This document shows, piece by piece, positions 40,477-58,187 of a DNA stretch of 64,000 bases. The DNA is taken from contig CM060194.1 in NCBI GenBank assembly GCA_030549335.1, positions 57,192,547 to 57,256,546 on the forward strand, in the 5' to 3' direction. A program made the translations under genes and the position numbers. Source of the DNA: Pontederia crassipes (lineage: Eukaryota; Streptophyta; Magnoliopsida; Commelinales; Pontederiaceae). Numbering within the stretch: the stretch's first letter is position 1; each line of letters begins with the position of its first letter. The notes under the pieces were generated by a model, which saw nothing but the letters and a program-made list of their open reading frames with translations, was not told the origin of the DNA and made no database searches.

Positions 40477-40670
40477 AAAAAATATATTAGTAGCTTATAT
40501 GCCATGGCAGGGTTACAATTTTGAAGACGCAGTACTAGTTAGCGAATGTTTGGTATATGAAGATATTTTTACTTCTTTTCACATCCGGAAATATGAAATT
40601 CAGACTCATGTGACAAGCCAAGGACCTGGAAGAATCACTAAAGAAATACCACATCTAGAGGTTCACTTCT
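40477..40670 (+). pseudogene. rpoB: Plastid rpoB fragment
   Basis: It reads [19 protein letters not shown], then [19 protein letters not shown] and [12 protein letters not shown], a conserved internal block of plastid RNA polymerase beta. It is the last plastid piece: copia sequence resumes at about 40673. Confidence 0.88.
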
Positions 40671-40679
40671 CCAAAATTT

Positions 40680-41345
40680 AGTCTTGAAGATAAACTTAAG
40701 CTCAAATCTATCAAAAATGCTCTCTTGTCTCCTGCTAAGGAAGAATGGATTAAGGCAATGGAGAAAGAGTTAGGGTCCATGTAGAAAAATCAAGTCTGAG
40801 ACTTGGTTGATCTTCCGCCAGACCGTAAGGCAATTGGGGACAAATGGGTTGTCAAAATTAAACATGGCATGGATGGATCAATAGAAAAATATAAAACCTA
40901 CATAGAGGTGAAAGGTTTCGCCCAAACAACGGGTGTTGAGTATGAAGAAACTCTTGCACCTGTTGTAAGGTTTGCTTCAATTCGCCTAATATTAGATATA
41001 GTCGCACATATGGACTTAGAATTACATCAAATGGATGTAAAAACCACATTTCTCAATGGAGAATTATGTGAGAAAGTTTACGAGCAACCTCAAGGCTTCA
41101 TTGTAAAAAAAAAAGAGCGCAAAATTTACAAATTGCGTCAGTTCATTTATGGACTCAAACAATTATCTAAACAGTGGTACCTTAAATTTCATCGGTCAAT
41201 CATTTCGTACGATTTTAATATGATTGATGAATATCACTATGTGTATGTTCATAAGTCCCAAGATAATTTTGCTATCCTAACATTATACGTGAACAATATT
41301 CTAATATATGAAAATAATAGGAATTTTGCTATTGCTATTAATTAG
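40680..41345 (+). pseudogene. Copia reverse transcriptase remnant
   Basis: The reading frame from 40803 gives DLPPDRKAIGDKWVVKIKHG, GFAQTTGVEYEETLAPVVRF, LHQMDVKTTFLNGEL and KVYEQPQGFI, in the standard copia RT order. The catalytic YVDDIL motif is YVNNIL here: both aspartates are Asn, so polymerase activity is lost. The region before 40803 (LSSPAKEEWIKAMEKELGSM-type block) carries a stop. Confidence 0.85.
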
Positions 41346-42136
41346 TGGTAGTCCTCCATGTTCGAGATGAAGGACCTGGGTGAAGCAGCCTACATATTGG
41401 GTGGGTGTAAAAATCCAACGATTTTGAATGGATGGCTGCAAATGACACTCCTACTATGAAATGTGAGGTTTGAAGTTTGGATATGTGCCCTAAACTCTAG
41501 AGAAACAAAAGAAAATGTCCAATGTTCCATATGCAAGTGTGGTCGACAGCCTGATGTTTGTGATGTGTATTCGGACAAAGATATATTTTGTCATGGGTCT
41601 AGTTAGTCGATATAGGGTGAATCCCATACGACATCACTAGAAGACTATGAAGAGAATCATGAAATATCTCAAGGGTACTGCAGACCTTGCACTATGCTAT
41701 CATAGAGGAAGTCTACGACTTGCTGGATTCACCGATTCTTGTTCAATAATGGTGTTACTTGGAGTAGCAAAAAATAAGATTGTATGACACTATTAACTAT
41801 GGAGGCAGAAATAATAGCTTCTTCAGTGGCAGTACAAGAGGCCTTATGGCTTAAAAGATTCCTTCAAAAATGAGAATTTTTTAGAATGCAATGAAGAAGA
41901 TGACCCTTCAATGTGACAATCAAACAAATATTTCTTATGTGAAGGATGGGAAAATACCATTGCAAAGAAAAGCATATCGACACAAGTACAAATTTGTACA
42001 AAATCAAAAGGTCAAAGAGGAGATCACGTTTGAGTACATATCAACCCACAAAATGGTTATTAATCCGTTCATCAAACCATTGCCAAAAGAGGCATTCTTG
42101 AGACATGTAAATGTTTTAGGACTGCGTAGATTATAA
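41346..42136 (+). pseudogene. Copia RNase H remnant
   Basis: Stops and frameshifts split this part. Recognisable pieces are the LKGTADLALCY-type linker (about 41668-41700), a tryptophan-poor AEIIASSVAVQEALWLKRF stretch (about 41803-41860) and the final domain TLQCDNQTNISYVKD...EYISTHKMVINPFIKPLPKE (41900-42090). Confidence 0.75.
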
Positions 42137-43126
42137 ATATAATGATGTACTCAAATTTTCAATGAATAAAAGAGTATCTTTTCTTTGATAAATTTATTGT
42201 TATAAAGTCTTATTATGCATATGAAATATATGTCGATCAGGATTGAGTTTGTTCTCTCACACGAACAAACACTTCTGACGCTTATGAATGTAGAGAGCGG
42301 GAATAAAGTATGTGAATTATAATATGAAAGTATGTGAATTAGTAACTCAATGTTACCTGATTAAGAGAGACTGAGAGAGAGGTCAAATACGAGATTCAAA
42401 CTTGATGCTATAAGATTGTGAGCCATCTAAAAACTTGGGTCAGGCGCTAAAAATTAACGACTGGACTTAACTCTGGGCGGTGTATAATTTAAAGAGAGCT
42501 AGACATACGCTCCTTCAGTGGGAGTCTCTATCGTAGTACTTGTGTTTAGTACCAAGTATGCAAATTCGATATATGGACATGATGAATTGATTAGTTCAAT
42601 GGTCATCATGGTGTGAGTCTCTGATGAATGATTCATCTGCGCACGTCCTTAGACTCTTGACTATGACTTAAGGAAAGAAATTAATGATTGCTACTTTAGT
42701 GGAATACTCAAAGGTGAAAAGTAAAGTAGCATGTCGAGCTATCAGCTAGTTCACTACTAAAAGACATAAGGGCGAGAGAAAAAACTATTATGAGCCGCAT
42801 TAAACTCTTACGAACAATTGGCCAACTATTTTTTTTATGTTGAAAATATAGTGTATGTGTAAGGTAGTTACCACAGAGCAAGACATATGTTGCCTTGGCT
42901 ATGCTGTAAGATAGATATAGAGCATAATGAGTTATATGATTTGAGCATTTGTTGGCTCATGTTTGAGCTGTCATGAATCCTAACGGGCATGACATACACT
43001 ATAGAGATAGTTGAGCGATTGAATCTTAATACGTATCTTTCTGACTCCTATAAAGAAGCGTGCTTGTACTCGTAGGTCCCGCAGCACGAATGAAAATGCA
43101 ATGCCCAATATGGGCAAGTGGGAGAT
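42137..43126 (+). other. Copia 3' non-coding region
   Basis: It lies between the last polymerase codons and the 3' LTR. It carries no protein. A polypurine tract GGGCAAGTGGGAG directly precedes the LTR at 43112-43124. Confidence 0.65.
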
Positions 43127-43537
43127 TGTTGGAAAAATACCCTCTTAGGCATATGGGCCGCGTGTGTGCGCGACCCAAGTGGGGTGAAGATGCGCATAGG
43201 AGCGCGCGCGATCGCACAGATCGTGCGATCTCGTCATGCAATTCACGCGCTGTGGCAATGCGCAATTATGCGCGATGGACGCGCGTGATACGTTCTGCTT
43301 AACCCGACTCCCAAGTCTCCCTCCCCTATAAAAAGGGACCCATACCAGAGGTTCAAAACACGATTTCGTGGAGGTTACCTGTGCTGTGGCAAGGTGTTTC
43401 GTTCTCCCGAGGTTCGGTCCCCAATTCCGAGGTACAAGTGCGTTAGTCAAGTGTTCTTGGAAAAGCTATGATGATCCACGTCTGCCGCAAGAGATATTTC
43501 GCAATCTCTATGATTAATATATATTATAAATCCAACA
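43127..43537 (+). repeat. 3' LTR of the copia element
   Basis: A 411-bp unit with TGTTGGAAAAATACC at the left and ATCCAACA at the right, directly after a polypurine tract. A TATAAAAAG box lies at 43327-43335. The matching 5' LTR is not in the window, so insertion age cannot be judged from LTR divergence. Confidence 0.82.
43327..43335 (+). promoter_or_regulatory. TATA box in the copia LTR
   Basis: TATAAAAAG flanked by C- and G-rich bases, mid-LTR. It is the likely U3 promoter of the element. Confidence 0.6.
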
Positions 43538-43541
43538 CAAC

Positions 43542-43705
43542 CAGACATGAGGAAGGCCAACAATAAATCAAGGCAATCAACATACTAAAGCATATGTGTC
43601 CAAATCTTATACTAAAATTATTTAAGAAGAGCTAAATTACACTTTTAATCTAAAAAATATATTAATATATAATTATTAATAAATTTTTTCAAAGTTTGAA
43701 AGGAC
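43542..43705. repeat. Duplicated flank, copy 1
   Basis: It aligns with 62904-63073 (CAGACATGAGGAAGGCCAACAATA against CAGACGTGAGCAAGGCCATCAATA, continuing through the TATTAATATATA tract). It begins immediately right of the copia LTR, so the copia element inserted into or next to this duplicated sequence. Confidence 0.75.
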
Positions 43706-44394
43706 CGATAAAGAAAATCATTAACCTAAAACCAAAACTAAGAAAAGCTTAACTAAACACGATAGAAAAAATATACCTAACTGAACTCACCACAAGTTGA
43801 TGAGTCTAACTAAAGAGAATGAAGTAAATGAAATATGAACAATATCACTGGAAGAACAAGAATTTGATGCCATGATGGGACTTTTCCCGTGCCTGAGCAG
43901 TTGTAATTCTTACCAAAATTTCAATCATCCCTTAAGGTCATCGACTTCCACATCTTATATACTTGAATGGAATTGTGTAATTAAAACTTTTGCTTCTTTT
44001 TCTTGGTTTGTTGGAGTCTTAAGGTCCTAATGTAGTACTAAATTTTTCGACCTCCATTGTATAGATTAACTTAAAGTCTTTGATGTTGTAAATAAGCTAT
44101 TTTCCTTTGATGGTGGATGAATTGGAGATGATATTGAGATGGTCATCAAACTTAGTTCCTTCTTCGTACTTATCCATCATCAATGATATTTTCGTTCATC
44201 TTCTTGATCCTCCGTCAAGTTGTCCATCTTTTCCAATAATAATTCATTTTTGACTTCCAATTTTTTGGACAAGAATCTTGGAGATGGCAGAGACATATGA
44301 TGATTATATAGGTCTCTATGGTATATGCATTTTGAAAAATTAGTTCTCAACCTTTCTTTTCCAATGTTTGAAATTTAATCTTCTGTTTCAGACA
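43706..44394. other. Intergenic stretch, no gene recognised
   Basis: The minus strand has a few longer open stretches (for example LLLEKMDNLTEDQEDERKYH near 44230) but with frequent stops and no recognisable domain. Confidence 0.5.
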
Positions 44395-45752
44395 GGGTTA
44401 CTGACGGATCGGTTCAGTCGAAAAAGAGGGCGTCGCAAAATCATTTTCGATGGATCAAATAAAACTGTCAAAAGTTTCGATGGTTGTACCCGTCGAAAAT
44501 TTTCGGCGGTCACAACCGTCGAAAATTCTGACAGTTGCAACCGTCGAAACATTCTGGCGGCCGCAACCGTCAAAAGTTTCAACAGTCTTCACTGTCTAAA
44601 AGTTTCGACAGTGGAACTATCGAAAGTTCCGATGGTCTCCACTGTCGAAAAGTTCTAGGTTCTGGTGGTCCTAACCGTCGCAATGAATTTTTATAATATA
44701 AAAAAGATTGACCCACTGGCCGATCCGGCCGGATCAGCCAAATCTACCGGCCGCAGCAAGATCCGGCCACAGGCGGCAGATCCGGCAGCCGCGCGGTTAG
44801 ATCTGCCGCCTGTGGCCGAATCTTGCCCATCTGGTCCGGCCGCCAGGCGGCATATCCTGCCGCCCGTGGCCAGATCAGGCCGTTGGCACCCGATCGGAGA
44901 GGGAGATGAAGAGAGAGGTCGATGTGGTCGAAGCTACGGCCAGAGGAAGACGAAGCTCGAGAGAGATCGCCAGCGGATCGTCGTTTGAGCGGTTGTCGTC
45001 ACGCCGATCGCAGTAGGTGAGGGAGGGAGAGAGAAGGTAATATATAGGGGTGGAAAGAGAGGAAAGCAGGAAAAGAAAAAAAAGAGCGGGAGAGGGGAAA
45101 AGGTAATTACCGACGGTCAAGGCCGTCGGAAGTACTGACGGTCCAGACTATCAAAAATATTAATATATATATATTATGATATATAACATTATAATATTTA
45201 ATTATTATTACAATTACCGACAGTCCGAACCGTCTGAACTTGCGACGATCCAAACTGTAATCATAATAATAAAATACTAACTATATAATATATTATAATA
45301 TATAATAATATAATATTCAATTATTTTATGATTACCGACGGTCCGAATCGTCAGAACTTTCAACAGTCCGAACTGTCTATAATTATAATAATAAAATACT
45401 AATTATATAGTATATTATGATATATAAGATTTTAATATTTAATTATTTTATGATTACCGACGGTCCGGACCGTCAGAACTTTCGACGGTTCGAACTATCG
45501 GTAATTATAATGATAAAATACTAATTATTTTTTTGTTTATTAACGAATATGACCGTGGGAACTTATGATGGATAAAGAGTCGTCGAAAATACCGACGTTC
45601 CAAACCGTCAGAAAATAAAAATAATAGTATAATAAATTTTATAATTTATTTTTTCCATCAGAAGTTTCGACGGATTGCTATCCGTCGCAAATTGTGAAGA
45701 ATTTCTTTCCGTTAGAAATTGTCCGTTGGAAAATGTCAATTTTCTTGTAGTG
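44395..45752. mobile_element. CACTA-type element, 5'-truncated
   Basis: The right end ...CAATTTTCTTGTAGTG matches the terminal repeat of the elements at 22216 and 27564. The interior has the same CCGTCGAAA / TTCCGACGG words, a GGCCAGATC-type GC-rich cassette (44740-44900) and GA-rich tract. The left terminal CACTACAAGAAAA is missing, with similarity starting at about 44395-44403, so this copy has lost one end. Confidence 0.75.
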
Positions 45753-46191
45753 TTATAATTTCAGTTCGTGCATACCATTATTTTATACCTCATGTATTCA
45801 CTCATCTTTCTATGGTTTTTTAATTTTGTCAACTGAGATTTTAGATTGTATATAAATTGATTTTAAAGGGTGAGTTTTTTTCATAAATTCAATCAACCGA
45901 CATAGTTTCTCATCCATGTTAATAAAATTCAACATCTTCCCTTCAATTGCTTGGGCAATATTCCTTAACTTTGACAAGTTTGAGCCACAAAACTCTTTAT
46001 CATATTTATTTATTGTTCCTGAAAATGATCCCCCATGATCTTTTATTTCGTCATCATGTTGAACTTTGAGTGTACTAAAGATATGGCTTGCAGTGCTCTC
46101 ACAAACTAAAACAAACCATGAACGTGTGTGGAATAAAAAATATTTAGCATGGAACTAAACAAAAAGAATTTCTCAAATGACAAGTAAAATA
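45753..46191. other. Intergenic stretch, no gene seen
   Basis: AT-rich, with no recognisable coding sequence or repeat ends. Confidence 0.5.
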
Positions 46192-46932
46192 AAGATGAAA
46201 GTTATTAAACATTGTCTTTGGCAATGATGACAAAAACTTGGTGCAATCAAAAACTTGGTGCAATCAAAACAATAGCAATCACTAACTAGTGCATTAGTCG
46301 CTTATGTAATATAATAAATGAATAGAGTTATCACTTTAATGAGGAGGAGTTATAATGAATATCTTATTTTATTTGTTAATTGAGGACTAATTGAGTTATA
46401 AGAAATGATTACTATACAATAAATATATAGATATGATGATTAGGACTTCTTCTGATTTATACTTTATGCATGTCCTTAAATATAAAAATCAAACATGATT
46501 AAAGTTGAATTCCCAAAATTAACTAAATCAATATTTCAAATTTTGATTATTATTTTGAGAGTAAATAGGTTAATTAATCCTTTCAATTTTTAATTTATTC
46601 TAATCAATCACAAGGTACATTTAATTGAAATTATAAGGGTTTTGTCAAATCACCATAATTCAACACAATCGAAGTTCTTCTAAGTTTTCCAATTATCGCA
46701 TGCATGAACAAATGATAATTCAAGTTGTTGCCAACAAATTGAAAAAGTACTAAAAAATAAAGACCTGAATTTTAAGAATTTCTCTTAATTCGATTAGAGA
46801 TAATGCAGTTTCTATCCAAGAATTCTCAAATTCTCAATACAAATTATAGGAAACAGAGCCTAATAATTAAAGGATTTCCTCTTGGAGGAAAATGATGACT
46901 GAAGAGTCTATTGACGTGAATGGTCTTCATAA

Positions 46933-52371
<5,439 letters not shown>

Positions 52372-52429
52372 CGTTGGCGTTGATGCTGGGTAATTTCACA
52401 GAAGCAGCGGTCGTATTGGAGATGGAGAT

Positions 52430-52436
52430 CTATATA
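52430..52436 (-). promoter_or_regulatory. Probable TATA box of gene 3
   Basis: TATATAG on the minus strand, about 60 bp upstream of the gene 3 start codon, in otherwise mixed-composition sequence. This spacing would give a 5' UTR of about 30 nt. No transcript evidence is available. Confidence 0.45.
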
Positions 52437-52985
52437 ATGACGGTATGCAAGAGCACGCATACATGGCCTTGATTCGTCGCATCTTTAGATCTTTTGTGTC
52501 CCAACTCCTAAACAAAAAGTAGAGAGTGAAAGCTCAATTTGACCAGTACTTGTGAGTAGAAGCCCGTTTACGTCGTTTACTTTTTAGTCATCGTAGAGAT
52601 TGACAAGTGGAGTGCAGTTTTTTTGTCATACTGAGGTGGGAATGCATTTTTTCTGTGGCACATTTTGCTAGAAAAAAGAGGGAGAAAGAAATATTAAAAA
52701 TATTTAAGGGATTCACTGTAGAATTACTTTTAGGTTCCTTTTCTTGAATATAAAAATAATAATAACTATAGAAATATTAAACAATTATTTTATGAAATTT
52801 GGGTGGCTTCACTATCAATAGAGGAACTCTTAACTAATAATAAATTATTTGAACACCTATACAAGTATACAACAAAGGAGTTAGAAAAAAGTTTATAATT
52901 GGAGATTCAAAGCATTATCGATAAACTTTTTATGATTTGAATCATATGTAAAACACAAATATTTGCTTTCTCTACTTAGTCTTAG
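52437..52985. other. Upstream region of gene 3
   Basis: AT-rich promoter-side DNA with no gene seen. No further regulatory motif can be supported by eye. Confidence 0.5.
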
Positions 52986-52989
52986 TGCT

Positions 52990-53450
52990 ATCAAGTATTT
53001 ATTTTTAGCAGGTCTATATATTGTTGAAACTTACTATAAGGAAGTAACTTGGTGAGAGTATCAGATTAATCGCCTATAATGTCAATTTTTGTACTGATAT
53101 TGAAGTGGTTTTCTGATATTAATGTGTTTGATTCTTTCAATATGATTTTTAGTAAATTTATTACAGTTAGCATTTCACAACGCTTGTCATTGATTCTTAC
53201 ATCAACAAAATATGAATTTAAATAAATTATAACCAATAACTCTATCACTTCTGTAGATAAAAATCAATGTCAAATTTCCTCTTAAGGTATTAGAAGATAC
53301 AATTTATTACTCACCAATGCTCTTTGTTGGATTGCTCATGAATATACTAATCAAACTAACAATATTAGTATCAAGTCTCATGCATACCATGGGATATATC
53401 AAACATATACTCTTTGTTTGATTATGGTGCGAAGATTATAAGATGTATAT
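52990..53450 (-). pseudogene. Decayed Ty1/copia polymerase end, antisense
   Basis: On the minus strand, about 53400-53300 gives MVCMRLDTN...LISIFMSNPTKS, matching the copia block MVCTRPDIA...SRFMSNPG. It is followed by broken LRGNL and VIGY pieces, and finally DTLTKLLPYSKFQQYIDLL at about 53070-53010, matching the ADxLTKxLPxxKF end of copia RNase H. Stops are frequent. No LTRs were found. It is unrelated by sequence to the copia element at 32360-43537. Confidence 0.6.
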
Positions 53451-55561
53451 TTGAAGTTGGGAAAATTCAATAGTTTTATTCTAGACATTTTAAATCTAAA
53501 TAAAATATTTTGAATGTAAATTTTCTAAGAAAGAATAGTTTATCCTACATGTGATATCCTCAATATCTCCATTCTCAAAATCTTTTATGTTACACCAAAA
53601 TCTTTCATGTCAAACTCTGAACTAAGAAGTTTATTCAAATTTCAAATGATAGATAATAGATAATAGAGTCGTCCTTCACTTTTTTATGATATACAATACT
53701 AATTACAACTTCTGTTGAGTTCTTTATTGATCTTGAAGTTGTGAAATCACTACAACATTTTTAATAATTTTCGACGATCAAATCCGTCGGAGAAAAATAG
53801 CGGGAGGGAGGGGGGCCTCCCCACCCCCACCCCCCTTCTCTTCGCCGGCATGGTTCGACTATTTTAGGCTATGTCCACATGTGTTTTTATGTTTTATTAT
53901 AGATGACACAGATCTCGTAAGTCCATTATATAATTATATAAAAAAAATTAAAAATAGGATTGTGAATATGTAATTAAAATGAAAAACTATTCAAATAGAT
54001 ATTAATTAATATATTATGTAATTATATATAATATAAGAATGATATTATGAGAAAGACTGAAAGAGAGTGAGATTTTGAGAGAGATAAAGAGAGTTGAAGT
54101 TTGAGAGAGCAAGAGATAAGAGTGGAGGGAGAGAGAGGCTTGAGAGTTGATAGAGTGAACAGAAGTGAAGTGAAGGCTCGTATTGTCCTCATTTATTGCG
54201 TTCGTGACTACACATATCGGGTTTGTATTATCACATCACAAATTTCATTCAAATAAGCAACGAGGGTCGTGTGAATTCAATGTGAGCCATGTTGAAGTTT
54301 GAAATGATCGCACACTGTGACAACAAACCATTTTGTATAGCAATATAGTTCATGTTTATCCACATGGATCATGTTTTTCATGACATGTGATAGTCTCGAG
54401 TGCCTCATTGTCAGATGTCATATCTTTTCCATTGTCGCCTTCTATACGCGGAACATGTTAAAAGCTACGGTCCATGTTAATACCATATACACAGGTGATG
54501 CATTCCATCATCGATGATGCACATACCATGTTGGCATTTGTACGGTCCGTGTTGGTGCGCAGAAAAAAAACTCGTACTAAAATGGGTCGTGTCTTGTTAG
54601 GGTCATGTCGTGCCTAATGTGCATTTAGGCGGCCCGACATGTGATGGCACGGACCCGGCTGGGTGGCCGCGTCGGATCCGGGCCTGCGTCAAGCCGAGTA
54701 GGCACAACTTTTAGGCGGGTTGTACCTTCTGAAAGTCTGTCCCTACTTCGAAGTAACATGAAGGTGCCATAACATTTTTTTCAAAAAAATATTTTTTAAA
54801 TTGAACCAGATTAGTCCATTTAATTGGTTGAATACTGAAAATGTTGTTAGTCTAGTTTGGTTTGTTAATAAAATTATTTTCACAAAAAAATCAAATTGAG
54901 CCGGTGATCAAGTAAAAATTGGGTTGAATCGAAAATTTGATTCAATCTAGTTTTTTTAAAACATTAAAAAACTACTTAAATAAATAGAAAAATTGAAAGA
55001 AAGGAAAGTTTAATTTGATAAGAATGTGTGAGAATATGAAGGAGAGAATTAATTAATAAGATATTTTAGATGATTATTTAAATTTAAAATTGAGAAATAC
55101 AATGTGAACAACGTAGGAAAAAATAAAAGTGAGAAAATTATTCACGAAATGAAAATATTATAAAATTAAAATTATTATAAATAATGATATTGCAGACTTA
55201 AAAAATATTTTATTCTTTTTTTATTAATTTAAATGATAATAATATGATTTAATTCTATTTTTTACCTTTTATACTTTTATTTCTAGCATATTTTAAGAAG
55301 TAACCAAAAAATATTATTGACTAAAAATCTGATTCAATTCGGTCGACTCCGGACATAACTCATTGATTAATTTAATCTCCGATTTGATTTTAAAATATTG
55401 CTTTTTTTTACTCACTTAATACTAGTAGTATTTGATTAATTTGGAGGCAAAGTGAAAAGAGCTATTTTTCATACTAGATTATAAGAATTAGAATAAATGG
55501 TACTTACTTAATTATAAGATTGATATTATTAAAAAAATAAATTTATACCAGAAATATGGGA
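53451..55561. other. Intergenic region with an orphan CACTA end
   Basis: No gene was recognised. A CACTACAACATTTTTAATAA word followed by CGACGATCAAATCCGTCGG at 53748-53795 looks like one end of a CACTA relative whose partner was not found. GA-rich tracts occur at 54050-54140. A GGCGGCCCGACATG / CGGACCCGGC-rich patch lies at 54590-54720. Confidence 0.45.
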
Positions 55562-57026
55562 ATTACAGACGATTACGATCGTCTGTAATTTCCTCAAAAA
55601 CTGTCGAAAGCATCATTTTCGACGGTTTTTTTTACGAAATCGATTCGTCCGAAAAATGGTCGTCGCAAATCAATTATCGACGGTCGGAGAAAAAATGCCA
55701 AAAATTTTGACGGAACTCCGGCGGTCGTGCCGATATTTGCAACGGTCGACAAAACCGTCGAAACTTCGGCAGTCGTGATCGCCATCGCCGATATTTGCGG
55801 CGACCGATGAAACCGTCGAAACTCCGACGGTCGCGACGGCTAAAAGTACTTTCAACGGTCGCGCGCCGAAACTTTCGACAGTCAAAACTGTCCCAAAGAA
55901 TTTTTATAATATAAAAAAATTAGACGGCCGCCGGCGATCGACGGCCAGCGACCAGATTCGGCTGAATGATCGGGCAGCTGGATCCAGTCGCCAGTCGGCC
56001 GAAGTCAGATCCAACCGCCATGTGGCCCGGGCCGGAGAGAGAGAGAGAGAAAGGGAGAGGGACGCCGGCGGAAGAGGATCGCCGGCCGTCGACGTCCGGT
56101 CGGGAAGCTCGCCGGCAGGGAGAGGGAGAGGGAGAGGGAGAATGAGAGGGGGAAAGAAATAAAGAGTGGAATTGGATATATATAGATATATATATATTTA
56201 ATTATAAAAATAAAATACTATATTTAGTTATATATAATATTTATTTTACCGACGGTTTGAACTGTCGCTAATTATTACCGACGGTTTGGACTGTCGCTAA
56301 TTATATTAATAAAATATTTCTTATATTATATTATTATACATTTACCGACGATTATGATTGTCAGAAATATCGACATTCCTAATTGTCAAAAAACAAAATA
56401 ATAATATAATAAATTATATAATTTATTATTTTCATTTTCTCAAAAATTTTGTCGAAAATTGCGACGGATGGATATCCGTCGGATATATCGACTTTCCTAA
56501 TCATTGAAAAATAAAATAATAATAGAATAAATTACATAATTTATTATTTTCATTTCTAACGATTGTAACCATTGAAAATTTCGTCGGAAAGTACGACGGA
56601 TGGATATCCATCGAAAATATCGACATTCTTAATCATTGAAAATAAAATAATAATAAAATAAATTACATAATTTATTATTTTCATTTCCAATTGTTGTAAC
56701 AATCGAAAATGTCATCGAAAATTGCGACGGATGGATATCAAATTACATCGAAAAATAATAATATAACAAATATAACAAATTACATAATTTATTATTTTCA
56801 TTTCTGACGGTTGTAACCGTCGGAAATGCCGTTGAAAATTGCGACGGATGAAAATCCGTCGGAAATATCGACATTCCTAATCGTCAAAAAATAAAATAAT
56901 AATATAACAAATTACATAATTTATTATTTTTATTTTCGAAATTCTGTCATAAAATTCATCGCAAATTGTAATAGATTTCTATCCGTCGAAAATTGTCCAT
57001 CGAAAAATGATAATTTTCTTGTAGTG
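55562..57026. mobile_element. CACTA-type element, 5'-truncated
   Basis: The right end ...TAATTTTCTTGTAGTG closes at 57026. The interior carries the family's CGTCGAAA / TTTCGACGG words, a GC-rich cassette and GA tract (55920-56140). About five copies of a TTTATTATTTTCATTTC...TGCGACGGATGGATATCC-type repeat follow in 56280-56980. The left side aligns with the element at 27564 from about 25 bp inside its end, so the terminal CACTACAAGAAAA is lost. Confidence 0.72.
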
Positions 57027-57394
57027 AAAGTAGATATCACCTAGTATTTACATCTATATTGTATGAAAAGATTATAATCTAAAAGGAGAACTCACATATT
57101 CTTATATCATCATATGTAAATTAGCATTAATAAAATAAAAACATTTAAGTAAAAATGTTTTAAAAATATAAGAATGGGGCCAAATAGAGTAAATGATAAT
57201 TAGAAAATGAAAAAATGTAATAAGTTTTTTAAATATAATTTCAAGAAAATTTAGTTTATTATAATATGTTTACTTATATAAGTTGCTAAGGAGAGAGATT
57301 ATTAGATATTCTATATAATTTATATTTTAAATTTTAGTAATAATTAAAATAATATTTTTATTTTATGATTAAAATATTTATTTTATTTTATATT
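57027..57394. other. AT-rich spacer, no gene
   Basis: Strongly AT-rich, with nothing recognisable. Confidence 0.6.
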
Positions 57395-57402
57395 CTGAGA
57401 CC

Positions 57403-58179
57403 TAGGGCTGAGCAAATGCCAGGTCAAAAATTTTTTGACCCGGTACCGAACCCGGCCGGATCCGGTTCCTAGTCAGACCCGGCAATCCGGGAAAATCACC
57501 GGTCTGTGGCCGAGAATGAACACTGTGGTCAGATCCGGCGCTTGCAGTCGGATCGATACACCTGGGGTCGATCCGGCCGCCAGGCGCTCGGATCGGCCGC
57601 TAGTGGCCGATCCGAATGCCAGCGGCCAACTGGCGGTCAGATCGGTCGATAGCTACTACATCCGGCCGCCAAGCTAATAGTTCAGATCTGGCACCTGGCC
57701 GTCGGATCCGACCGCACTAATGGCCGATCGGCCGAGAGCTGCCAAATCCGACTGGTGCGGCTAGATCCAGCTGCCAGGAGGTCGAATCTGGCCGCCCAGG
57801 CGGCCAGAGTAGAGAGAGATAAAGAGAGTCAAGAGAGGGCGAGGATGGCCGGAGTTGAGAGGATCGTCGTCGTCGCCGCCGCCGTGAGAGAGAGGGAGAA
57901 GGAGAGGGCGAGATCGGCTGGTCGTGGTGTGAGAGTGTGAGAGAGAAAGAGAGAGAAAGAGAATCGAGAAATGAGTGGGAGTGAGGTTTATATATTAAGA
58001 AATAAATCGGATTGGGTCCGGGGTGGATATCTACACTGCAGACCCGGTCCTGACCCGAAATCCGGTGGATTTTTCACCTGTTAGACTCGGTCCCGATCCG
58101 GATCTTACCCGGGCCGGGTTTTTTACCCGATTTTTCGGGTCGATACGGTCAGGGTCGACCGGGACCGTGCTCAGGCCTA
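57403..58179. mobile_element. hAT-type non-autonomous element, 777 bp
   Basis: Its ends are TAGGGCTGAGCA and, reversed, TAGGCCTGAGCA. It is flanked by 8-bp duplications CTGAGACC (57395-57402) and CCGAGACC (58180-58187), 7 of 8 identical. Subterminal GACCCGG / CCGGGTC words are shared with 48524-49006. The centre (57440-57960) is a GATCCGGCCGCC-rich cassette followed by a GAGAGA tract, which resembles the centres of the CACTA elements here. Reading frames inside it are low-complexity and not genes. Confidence 0.83.
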
Positions 58180-58187
58180 CCGAGACC

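Noticed and set aside
57435..57940. Two low-complexity frames in the 57403-58179 hAT element as transposase
   Set aside because: The translation is repeat-derived and lacks any hAT dimerisation or DDE features; the element is too short to encode one.
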